Positions 1-8,866 of a stretch of DNA of 64,000 nucleotides are shown piece after piece. Source of the DNA: Lethocerus indicus (Eukaryota; Arthropoda; Insecta; Hemiptera; Belostomatidae); the NCBI GenBank assembly GCA_019843655.1, contig JACDQD010000007.1, positions 10,227,600 to 10,291,599 of the forward strand, given 5' to 3'. A program made the position numbers and the translations under genes. Under the pieces are notes generated by a model. That model had not been told where the DNA came from, did no database searches, and saw nothing but the letters and a program-made list of their open reading frames with translations. The stretch's first letter is position 1. Each line of letters begins with the position of its first letter.

Positions 1-45
1 AGGTTGAGAAAATCATGTACTGGAGACCTCCGCAAGCTAATGTCT
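1..45 (+). CDS. WS/DGAT-like acyltransferase, penultimate exon (5' end outside window)
   Basis: This is the 3' part of a coding exon that begins before the window. Reading from base 3 gives VEKIMYWRPPQANV, and the exon ends with one base of a split codon at a good donor (T|GTAAGT, intron from 46). The split codon (T+GT = Cys) joins in frame to the exon at 237. The joined sequence matches the pattern of the WS/DGAT C-terminal (WSD1/DUF1298) domain, where a 'W-P....N..LS' segment precedes 'SY.G.v..Gv..D'. The N-terminal acyltransferase domain with its HHxxxDG motif would lie upstream of the window and cannot be checked here. The frame is supported by splice phase and family resemblance, not by length. 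Confidence 0.65.
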
Positions 46-236
46 GTAAGTGAAGTATCCTTTTTTGTTCGGGGGTGTTTAAATAATAGCTTAATACGTT
101 TCAGTTCATACCGATTTATTAGTCGTTTCTTGTGAGGGAGCAGGGACGAGTAATTAGGGAGGTGTAAACTGAAGTAAAATTCTGTTTTACGTTTGTAAGT
201 TTATTTGTTATTTTTAACAATTTGATTCATTTATAG

Positions 237-454
237 GTTTGTCAATAACCCTAATGAACTATGGTGGATCCGTTCAACTTGGTGTAATGGCAGCGGCCCA
301 GTTGGCACCGCAGCATATGCACATTACGAGATGTTTTTCTACGAACCTGTACCAACTGGCAAAGGCTGCAGGGGTATCTACTATGGTTACCTTACCCGCA
401 GTAATCCCTTCTGAGCCGCAGAAACAGTCAGATCAACAGTCTGAACAAGAGTGA
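237..454 (+). CDS. WS/DGAT-like acyltransferase, last coding exon
   Basis: The exon follows an AT-rich acceptor (ATTTATAG|GT) and ends at TGA 452-454. It encodes LSITLMNYGGSVQLGVMAAA, continues with a segment containing FSTNLYQLAKAAGV, and ends in a Gln/Ser/Glu-rich tail. The 'LSIT..NYGG.V.LGV' strand followed by a hydrophilic turn and a final amphipathic helix is the usual end of the WS/DGAT C-terminal domain. Enzymes of this family transfer acyl groups from acyl-CoA to fatty alcohols or diacylglycerol to make wax esters or triacylglycerol, usually at membranes; that role is inferred from the family. The usual Asp near the end of the strand is not obvious here. The gene runs convergently towards the minus-strand gene at 3368-37053. 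The exact substrate cannot be inferred. Confidence 0.7.
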
Positions 455-664
455 ACAACACTCGTTGTTCATTCTGTTCAAACGAGATTATTGACTACGG
501 CAGAGTTTGTTAAAAACTCCACTTATATGTTATATGTCCTCTTGATTGTGATCCAATTGAATCTGAATTGAATTGAATCTTCAATTGTTTTTAACATCAA
601 TGTAAGCATTGTTGGGGCTTTCACGGACAAAAACTATCTAATTCTGTATAGATGTAAAAATGTA

Positions 665-674
665 AATAAATAAA
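665..674 (+). terminator. Poly(A) signals of the acyltransferase-like gene
   Basis: Two overlapping AATAAA hexamers (665-670 and 669-674) lie about 210 bases after the plus-strand stop codon. This is a plausible distance for a short 3' UTR. The cleavage site would be expected around 685-705. Other AATAAA copies occur further on in this AT-rich region, so longer 3' ends are possible. Confidence 0.5.
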
Positions 675-3162
675 ATGCGCCGATAAATCGAGCGAGCGTA
701 AAATGTATTACTATACATATAATACAAAAACTGGCATTAATATGTTCCAGAGGTTTGAATTGTATTACTATTATACAGATTATTTGTTGAGCATTGAGAC
801 TGACGTCTTGATAACCAAGATTGTTTATATATATATATATGTCGTGTATTTAATATTATTTATTGAAAATATAATTTAAAGTGAAATGTAATGAATTAGT
901 ATTTGCTTAATATTTCAGAAGGAAAGTATTTTAAACAGATTCACCACAATTTCTATTTAGGACTATCCTATTTCTATAATAAATAATTGTTGGTACTTGT
1001 TGGTGGTATTTAGGTTTATATAAATTATGTTTATGGCTCTGACATATCTAAATCTTACTAAAATGAAAAATAATGTTCAAATAATAATGGTACATGGAAT
1101 TAATGAACTTTTAATGAAACTCAAAATTAATGCTTATGGCAGACTTATGCCTACATTTGAATGAATTCAACATTAATTTGCTAGGTGTCTAATTAAACTA
1201 TCATTGCCATGTTGCCAATGTATTCAGGCATTTGAAGCAAAAATTCAAACATTTTATTGGGACATCTCTTCTGAAAAATTCTTCATAGATTTAAACTTCC
1301 ACCAAAAACCAAATAAGGCTAAAATGATTACAACATTTTCAAAAGTTTGTAATTGTTAATCACAAATTATTAACTTTTTTTCTAGATTTGTCCAGTTAAG
1401 AAAATTTGCTGAAATTGCTAAGTTTGTCCTACATCATCTGGCATGTTAGCAACATAAGAAATATAACTTCAAATTTATGGCAAATAGAAAAAGGCTTGTC
1501 ACCCCTAGTCTACAGGAATGAAATATTATAGATAATAATAAGAACATATATTTTTATTCTTATATCTTCAAAAACTTACACAAAATAAAAGATATACATA
1601 TAAATCACTACTTTGTACACTTCACAAGTACAAGATTAAAATACTCTATTTTCGAGATCGCAGTGTCATACAAACAATAATTCTAGAATACAATTTTTAA
1701 AATTTTAATTATTTATTCTTTTTTATTTATTCTATCCAAAACATTTTTTTTAGTTTTATAATATTATATATGTTTAAGTGTTATTTTAAATTCATTCCCT
1801 TTGTTATGATTCCAAATAAAATAATTTTTTTGGCACTACTGAACCACACTTGTATAGTTACTACCTTGTTGATATCATTGTAATTGATCAAACTAACTGA
1901 TTGCAGTTCATACTCATGTTAAGTAATAATCAGTGTTTAAAATAAAAACTTTTTTACAGTAATTTATAAGTATATAAATACTGCTCATTAAAAAAAATCA
2001 GTTTGGAGAGTACTATACTATAATATTTACTAACAAGAGCAATTCTTTGGGAGAACTATATACAATTGGGATTCTACAGGTTAATAAGTGGCCTTATGTT
2101 TATTTATAGATAGTGTGCTTTTAAACCAAAGATTTAACTTGGTGATTATATAAGAGTATAAAATTATTTAAACTATACATAAATATAGTTTAAACAATTT
2201 TTTAGTGCATCATAATTGAAGGATAACTAAATATGTGTATTGTCTAAACAACACAATACAGTTTAACATAAACAGGCTTTAGGGTGACAAAAGTATACTG
2301 TTGTGAAACAATCCAAAGCAAATCTATCACCTCAACCAATGTCATCTCTGGTATTCAAAAAATAAAAAAAAATTAAGGACATCATTCATATTATTCATCC
2401 AGCTTATCTGTGGAGTAAAAAATTGACAGAAAAAAAAGAAAAAAAACTGAGATTAATGTCAAATCCAAAAACACATAACTGAATGCAATCCTTCATTTCT
2501 TTTTATATTTCAAATGTTCCTAGTAATGATGACAAAAAATAAAACAATTCCTTCTGTACCACAACCCACCTTAGTGTCATTAAAGAGCAAGTTTTGAAGG
2601 AATTTATCATACATTCAACAACCTTCTTAATTTTTTAAGAGCATCAATACTTTTTGATTTATTAAAATTAAATCACTGCGCAATTGTCTTCTGTGCAAGA
2701 AAATGTATTAGTTAAGAAATACTTTTTACATATAAAATTTTCAAATTCATGCACATTTCCCAGCCTAAACCAAATCCTTCTTTTGGCCTGAACGTTCATA
2801 TAATTCTAGCCTCTCTACATATGTACAATATATGTCATTTCACTAAATTTACATACATATTTAAACAAAACCTAGCTAATAAAAATAGGAAAACTGAAAA
2901 GCAATACATTCGGTACAATAAGTAAATAAAAAGGAAAAAAGAAATATTTTATAACTTGTAATAAGGTTAAATTAAAAGTAACAAATTAAATTAATTCATT
3001 TTAGTTATTTGAGATATTTCCTCCATGAAGATGGGTTGAGAGAAAGACATACTGGAAATGTGGAATTTTTTTAATTGACTTTATGTTTAAAAAAATATTG
3101 TTTGGTATGTAAATGCAGTAATTAGATCTGTGTGTCCTCTTTTAAGGCTTACAGGTATTACC

Positions 3163-3210
<48 letters not shown>

Positions 3211-3367
3211 TATCTCAAGATGAAACAATTTCTTTGCAGTAAATACAATATCATCACTGTGTTCATATTTTAACCGTTGAGAAAAACAAAAAAAGGGGTT
3301 AACATTCGTCATAGGCATTGTTTTTCAGTTTTCATTGTTCCCTAATTTTTTCCTAATTCGATGAATA
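675..3367. other. AT-rich convergent intergenic region and probable 3' UTRs
   Basis: No coding sequence is visible on either strand. The region is extremely AT-rich and nearly free of CpG; several rows of 60 bases have none. It lies between two stop codons that face each other (plus 454, minus 3368), so it should hold the 3' UTR of the minus-strand gene. Minus-strand poly(A) candidates are ATTAAA (TTTAAT at 3070-3075) and AATAAA (TTTATT at 2658-2663 and 2099-2104). I cannot choose between them. Confidence 0.6.
3164..3206. repeat. (TA)n microsatellite
   Basis: An uninterrupted run of about 21 TA dinucleotides lies some 160-200 bases beyond the stop codon of the minus-strand gene, so probably inside its 3' UTR. 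Its length is likely to vary between individuals. Confidence 0.95.
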
Positions 3368-4035
3368 TCAATATAGACCCGAAGGTAGGTCAGATATTTT
3401 CGCATTTGCGGATATAGTCAAATTGGCATTGTTCAAGGTCCCTAAGTTTCTACTGTAATAGTCCTGGTTAGTGACAGTGGTTGTCGCCTGTCCGCCGTTG
3501 GTGGTGATCCTGCAAGAAGTGGAGGTGGGCATGACGACGCAACCGGAGTAGAGTCCGGCGTTGGTCTGTCCCCTTTTAACGACAAATTTTTGGGTCGAGT
3601 TGGGCGACGGGTCGTTCCTGACCGGCAGGAAGACGGTCCTGTCCGAGGTGTACCGGAGTACCGCCTCCTGCTGGGGTTTGCGCGGTGCGGCGGCGTTTGC
3701 GGGGGCGGTCCTCCTCTGCAGCGGCACCGGCGCCGCCCCCCTACCGTTGCCCGTAGTCACAACAATGTCCACCATCGAATCAAGCCCTTCCCCGAGTTTC
3801 TCGATGCCCGCCGACGTCCTCTTGGCGTTCTCTTCGTTTTTCGCCTCGACGTATATCTTGGTACTGTTGTTCCTGCCGGCCGCTTCGTCCGAGTAGTAGA
3901 AGAGCCCGTCGAAGCTGCCCCTCCGCATCCTGATGTCGGGCAGAATTTGTGACGGCCCTACTGCGGGCCTGTACACGTTCGCATCCTGCTGGACGTGATG
4001 AAACGTCTCGCTTCTTTTCACCATCTGGCCTACAC
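3368..4035 (-). CDS. mwh: Multiple wing hairs-like GBD/FH3 protein, exon 8 (C-terminus and stop)
   Basis: The last coding exon completes a split Gly codon and runs 221 residues to TGA at 3370-3368. It has no recognised domain. It begins with VGQMVKRSETFHHVQQ, continues through a basic/aromatic stretch (RMRRGSFDGLFYYSDE), a Gly/Ala/Pro-rich basic part, and a Thr/Asn-rich tail ending DLPSGLY. There is no FH1 proline tract and no FH2 domain, and the next gene downstream is convergent. The protein therefore ends here, unlike Dia, Daam or FRL formins. The acceptor is TTCAACAG|GTGTAG|GCC. Two AGs six bases apart both keep the frame, so isoforms differing by two residues are possible. Longer plus-strand frames over the same bases are antisense shadows. 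Confidence 0.75.
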
Positions 4036-4160
4036 CTGTTGAATAATATTGAGTACGGACTAATTATTTTTGCAATAACGTTTATACGAATTTACTAAAC
4101 ATTAGCAGTGCCCAGTAAACCACTTCTAAGTTTGACTTCTAATTATCTCTTGTGAAATAC

Positions 4161-4638
4161 CTGGCGTTGGGTAGAACTCTTGGTAGAGGTGCTCTTCGGA
4201 CCCGCTGAGGAGGGAGTCCGAATTGTCCTGGGAGAACGGTGGGAGGTCGTCGTCCTCTTCGAAGAACATGAAACAGTTGTTTCTGTAGGCCGCGGCCCTC
4301 TCGATGAACAGGCTGTTGGACCTCCTGGGTGGGTGGGCGACAAGCCTGACCGGTACTATCTCCTTTTCCGAGTCCTCCTCGTTCAGTTCCCCCCGGCTGT
4401 GTTTGCTGTTCTGCTGGTGCCCCTCGTCGGCCCCTCTGCCTCTGTGCTCCGCCTCTTCGCTCTGCCCGGCCATCGTTCCACCGGTCGCTCTCTGCATAAA
4501 CCTCGCGTAGTGTCTCGACAGCGTTGTGTCTTCTCTTTCCTTCCTCTTCGTCTTGATGTCCTTCTCCTTGTAGTCGGTTTCCGCGTCGTTGATTATGTTC
4601 TGCAATTCTTCCATAACTTCCTCGATAGTCGTTTCCTC
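4161..4638 (-). CDS. mwh: Mwh-like protein, exon 7 (charged, acidic region)
   Basis: The exon opens after ATCGTAG| with EETTIEEVMEELQNIINDAE, a charged helical segment probably continuing the coiled coil. A Lys/Arg/Glu-rich stretch follows, then a segment with RLVAHPPRRSNSLF and a strongly acidic, phenylalanine-rich patch (FFEEDDDLPPFSQDNSDSLL). It ends at CCAG|GTATTT after one base of a Gly codon (478 bases, phase 1), which matches the entry phase of exon 8. RRSNSLF resembles a basophilic-kinase or 14-3-3 type site; that is a guess. A rival frame is open for a similar length (start 4687) but does not fit either splice phase. Confidence 0.72.
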
Positions 4639-4771
4639 CTACGATATTTAGGTAGGGATAATACGAAGGCATTATACTTGGTGGCATTTATTAAGTGAGA
4701 ACTGCTTAAGATCAATCTAATCGTCGATTGTTCTAGAGTTGCAAGAATTTTAAATCAGGAATGAGACTTAC

Positions 4772-5095
4772 GTCCTCTTTTTGCTTATCGTCAGCGATGA
4801 TGGGGTTATTTCTGTGGTAGACCTGGTAGACGAGAGGTTCCCTCTCTAGGGAGACGTCCTCTTGTCCCGACGAGCTGATGCCCTCGTCCTCGGCCGGTGT
4901 CGAGGCGCTCCTCACTTCGCCGGCCCCGATGCCACCCCCGACTCCGCTGTTGCTCAGGCTGCTCCCGCCCCCGCACAGTCCCACCATCATGGCGCTGCTG
5001 CCCCTCAGAGAGCTCACCTCCCTTTCCAACTGATCGCACCGAGTTTTCAGTTGGGACTCGCTCCTCGCGACGTTCGACTTCTCTTCCTGTAACAA
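4772..5095 (-). CDS. mwh: Mwh-like protein, exon 6 (coiled coil and Gly/Ser-rich linker)
   Basis: The exon has exactly 108 codons, phase 0 at both ends (acceptor AACTTTCAG|TTG, donor GAGGAC|GTAAGT). It starts LLQEEKSNVARSESQLKTRC and goes on as DQLEREVSSLR, which extends the heptad pattern of exon 5. It then turns into a Gly/Ser-rich linker and a Glu/Ser-rich stretch before LVYQVYHRNNPIIADDKQKE. The coiled coil could mediate self-association or binding of another coiled-coil protein. No catalytic motif is visible. Confidence 0.78.
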
Positions 5096-5416
5096 CTGAA
5101 AGTTACCATTTTTTAAATTAACGATGATTATTTTATTGAAGGACTCTAGAATTTATTAATTCAGTTTTAAACTCAGCACACAAATGACGTATCCCAGCTT
5201 AAATAGTGCTCAGGAATAACAGTACATGACACAGTTTAAATTGCGAAGAGTATCGTAAAATCAGTACAGGGGTGAGACTAAAACACATATGTGACGTAGA
5301 AACACAAGCACTACTTGAAAGTGAATAATCCTCTAGTCTATTGGATGGGCGTATTCGTGAAACCCTTTTAAATTCATGGCAGATTAAATTGGATGAAAAT
5401 ATTTTATTCCACCAAC
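5096..5416 (-). other. mwh intron between exons 5 and 6
   Basis: This 321-base intron is AT-rich, with standard GT (GTTGGT) and AG ends on the minus strand. I see nothing else in it. Confidence 0.8.
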
Positions 5417-5581
5417 CTGTAATCTTCTTTCCAGCATATTGACTTTATCCTTGAGCTGGGTAACTTCTTTGAACAGTTCGCCTTCCCTGTTTGTCAGCTT
5501 GTTCACGTCCACAAACTGCCTCTGCCACCTGACCACCTCTTCTTTCAGCGCTTCGACGCAGCTCGCTTTCGACTGTTGTGC
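5417..5581 (-). CDS. mwh: Mwh-like protein, exon 5 (coiled coil)
   Basis: This exon is missing from simple ORF lists because it has no in-frame stop-to-start ORF of its own. It has exactly 55 codons, phase 0 at both ends (acceptor ATTAG|GCACAA, donor TTACAG|GTTGGT). It encodes AQQSKASCVEALKEEVVRWQ, then RQFVDVNKLTNREGELFKEV and TQLKDKVNMLERRLQ. The regular hydrophobic spacing (L/V/L at a/d positions) and lack of Pro mark a coiled coil. In diaphanous-related formins a dimerising coiled coil follows the FH3 armadillo-like repeats in the same place. Confidence 0.85.
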
Positions 5582-5792
5582 CTAATACGAAAGAGTACAC
5601 TACTCAGCATTTTTTTAAACTGTATACATGTACAAATACTAGACTGCCAGTATCCCCAAGAGATAGATTTACTCTCCAGACTTCTGATGCAGGAGGAAAC
5701 AAATATTTCAAAATAACTTTTCACTGACTAACAATCTTTCTGCTATCATGAATTGAAAATAAATAATTTTCCGAGGTAAATGGCCGACTTAC

Positions 5793-6056
5793 CTTGACCA
5801 TGGCTTCGGGCTTGAAGCCTGCCTGCTCGAGTTCGGCCTGAAGGTAGAGCCTGGCCTGGACGTTGGGCGCCGCCTCCAGGAAGCTGTTGACGAAAGAGAT
5901 GCCCGCCAGCAGGAGTTGCGGACAAGCGCTGCTCAGGGTGCCGCAGAGGAACCTGAACCTGACAGGTTCGCCGAACCTGAGCCTCATAGTGGACATGGCG
6001 TCGGACACAGGTCCGTAACCCTTGCCGCCCGCCTGCTCGCAAACCTTCCTCAATAT
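5793..6056 (-). CDS. mwh: Mwh-like protein, exon 4 (FH3 core)
   Basis: The exon has 88 codons, phase 0 at both ends (TTGTTGCAG|ATA ... GTCAAG|GTAAGT). It encodes ILRKVCEQAGGKGYGPVSDA, then MSTMRLRFGEPVRFRFLCGT, a helix with LLLAGISFVNSFLEAAPNVQ, and ends AELEQAGFKPEAMVK. This is the second half of the GBD/FH3 module: 'gy..v..AM...r...gE..Rf.fL...L' followed by a helix with 'fvN.fl..ap....r...q.Ele.aGf'. It is the best conserved part of the gene and the main reason for placing it with diaphanous-related-formin FH3 proteins. In Drosophila, Mwh (a GBD/FH3 protein without FH2) acts downstream of the Frizzled polarity proteins to limit actin bundling and wing-hair number; the same role here is inferred. 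Confidence 0.88.
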
Positions 6057-8551
6057 CTGCAACAATTAATATTATTGACTCTATAGATATGTGAAAGGAC
6101 TATCTGACGCTATATAGTTTAATAATATCGTTAATATTTTTAACGGAAACGTGGGCGTTTCTGAAACGGATTTAGACTCAAACAATAAGATTCCAGAGAC
6201 ACAAGAGACACCAGAGCAGTCGATAGCTCACCGGTACACTGCTGAGTGCGTGTTTCGGTCATAAAACGCTCGGCGGTTGCAAACCTAAAGATAAAATTAG
6301 TACGAAACGAAAACGAGTTAACGGCCAATTAAAGTGGCTTTCGGATCGTATCTTTATGTCGCATAATTCGTGCCGGTTGCTCACTCCTCCTTTTCCCATT
6401 TGTAGAAAAAAATGTAAACTGAGTTTCTCACAGAGTTACATTGTGTACGGCCATCTTACGTTTCCCATCGACGGTGTTATTATTTCCACTTGGGCTTCCT
6501 GTTTGTTTGCCCATTTGAATAACCCTCTGCCCCCCTTCCATGTCCTACCAATGTCGAGCCCTCATCCACTCCCGTCCCCGCCATTATCCTCAAACGACAA
6601 TTACCCCCTTTCGGTACCATTATTAGTAACCTCTACCATTGTGCTTTTCGGCCCGTAATTGTGAGAAATTTTGCGTAAAGTCGTTTTATAATTCGAATAT
6701 AATTTCTGCCCTCGACGAGAGTGTACGAAGGCTGCACGAATGCATGCGGAATGAATGCTAACGCTCGTAATGGTGACTGCCGGCCACCCCGGTGAAGGAC
6801 AGTGGGCACGATGATGAGGTCGGTGCGTTGTGAATTTATCCCGGATGTAAGCATCCGAATCAACATCGTCGCATTGTACTTGGAACCAACAATGTTGGTA
6901 TCCCATACTTCATTCTCCGGTCCACCTCCCCTCGCTGGTTTGGCCTTTTGCTACACAGGTTTCAGCTGCTCGCCATCTTCAGTAGCCCTTTCGTCAGTTT
7001 AGTGGTGTCCATCGAAAGCTACGGACCTCAAGCATGGTCATTGAATGCATACCTCTATGATCCTGGGTCTAAAGGTCCTACGATAGGTTAAGTACATCAT
7101 TTTTGGAGGATACAGTATTTGAACCTAATACCGGTTAGGTACTACATGCTATCTATCACGAACTGCTACTAGGAGACGTGGGGCCAAATTGTTATTAGAT
7201 TTCCGCCACGTGGAGGCGTTCGCGTTGTCGGTGAGAGAAACCTTGCAGACGGAAAAACCTTAATCCCCTCGTCCGGAGATAGTGGATCGCTGGGAAAGAA
7301 ACCATTCCTGCGAATTGTCTGAGTGGTGTCGCAATAGCATCTCGGGACCAAAGAACGTTCTGACGCCCACTGCTGTCACGAGGTCTCTTCTGGCTTCATC
7401 GTAGATCGGGCAGTCCCGCTTCCCGCCCATTCTTTATCTTAACGGCAGGAACATAAACATCTGACAGGCCTCCCCTCAACAGATGACTATTGAGCGATCC
7501 AAGCTCTGTCGCCAGTGTCCTAATGGGATAGTAAGGCTATGCATGCGTGTCATAATGATCATAAGATAAATGCCTTCTCGGTACGCGATCCGTGATTTGT
7601 GCAACAGAAGACTTGCCCAACGCCATATTGTCCAATCCTTCCTTTGATTAGGCTCAGTCATCGATGACTTAAATGAACTTCGCCCGGACGAATTAAGATT
7701 AGACGTTTCCGCTGGGACTTTCTCTTCCAGGGGAGGGCGGATTCCGCCCACTCGCCCCGCTCAATCTCAAACGCGTTGGCCAATTTCGTCACTCGGACTG
7801 GCGGGGGCGCCCCTTATCCCATTAGGCGCACACGCCAAGTGTACGACGCGAATATTACTGTCACTTGTGTAACGAGTCTCCCGTTAGAGAGCCGCTCGGA
7901 CGATAGTTGCAAATTCGCTCGGCTTTGGATGAACTGAATTGATAGTGGTGAATTCTGAATTACATTTAAAAAGGCTTCGCTTTAACTTAATTACACGCAT
8001 GACAATTAAGTATAATCAATACCCCTCACAAGTACTAAGACTTCATTATTTTTTATATTATTTTTTAATATATACCAGCAATGCAATGAAACAGAAATTT
8101 ACCCCATAAAATGATACGCTCATTAGCATTTAGTGTTTTGCCGCAACAAAAGGCGTAAGTAAGGCAATATTCCCATAACTCTGATGTTATTACTCTGAGA
8201 ATCTCGTGACTGGATGCCGGTGTGCGTAACGCGACAAACGGAACGCGAATTTCGTTTTCGAGTCGGCCTTATTCTTCAAGGTGTTTCATGTTCCATTCAG
8301 TGACCGACAGACAAAAGGAACGACTGGATCTACTTCATTTATCTCCCTCTCGGTCTGTCTGCCTGTATTCAAGAAATGTTCGCACAGATAAATGGGAGAT
8401 ATGGTCGCGATATGGGAAATCACGAGGTGTCGTTCGAAAAAAAAAATAGAAACGATAAAAAGTGTCGAGTCGTAGAAACAAAGAGTTGAAAGTTTGCGCA
8501 AACTATTGCCTACAGTAAGTACGATAAACCGAAAAGGCGATGATTAGGCAC
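6057..8551 (-). other. mwh intron between exons 3 and 4
   Basis: This 2.5-kb intron runs from donor GCAG|GTGCCT to acceptor TTGTTGCAG. It holds copy 1 of the dispersed repeat (6931-6986). I recognise no other gene; short open frames within it have no familiar sequence. Confidence 0.75.
6931..6986. repeat. Dispersed repeat, copy 1
   Basis: These 56 bases align without gaps to 35748-35803 with six or seven differences; 18 bases around GCTCGCCATCTTCAGTAGC are identical. A third, more diverged copy is at 38764-38812. The family is not identified. Confidence 0.75.
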
Positions 8552-8866
8552 CTGCAATGCGAGTATCCTCGACTTGTTGAGATTGCTCATGATGCATGCG
8601 GTGAGGGTGAATAGGCCGGCGGATGAAATGGTGAGCCGCCTGGGCGTGTCCGGGCAGCGCATGCAGAGCATCAGGCAGTGGAGGCAGCCCAACTCTTCCA
8701 TCAGGCACTGCCTCCGCCTGCTAGTGGCACCGCCCACAGTGCCACCGCCACCGCCCCCGCCCCGCCACCGCTCCCGCTACCACCCTGGTTGGTCTGAATG
8801 CTCCTCAACAGCTCCAGCAACAGCGTCACTCCGTCCACCGGCTGGCCAACGAACTCCTGCACGAAG
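8552..8866 (-). CDS. mwh: Mwh-like protein, exon 3 (GBD/FH3 N-terminal half), with a frame break
   Basis: The exon completes the Ser codon split from exon 2 and encodes FVQEFVGQPVDGVTLLLELL and RSIQTNQ, the typical GBD start. A Gly-rich stretch follows. Further on, in another frame, it encodes RRRQCLMEELGCLHCLMLCM and a helix with SSAGLFTLTACIMSNLNKSR ending in ILALQ, as in FH3 ('cl.cL......g'). The first frame hits TGA at 8703-8701; the second has TAG in the Gly-rich part just before the likely switch. The exon is 315 bases, but the entry and exit phases need one base more. The best site is the run at 8753-8766, where a missing base would give continuous polyglycine. I could find no GT-AG pair inside the exon that restores the frame. 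Confidence 0.78.

Noticed and set aside
3561..3952. Plus-strand open frames over the last mwh exon
   Set aside because: They are antisense to a frame with matching splice phases and a stop, and have no recognisable protein pattern.
4139..4698. Alternative minus frame (182 codons) and plus frame (172 codons) over exon 7
   Set aside because: The chosen frame joins both neighbouring exons in phase; these do not. They are products of the low stop density in a GC-rich exon.
8701..8866. A micro-intron in mwh exon 3 to explain the frame change
   Set aside because: The GT sites in the Gly-rich part fall after the first base of Gly codons, and the available AG sites enter in phases that do not sum to a full codon. 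None restores the frame.
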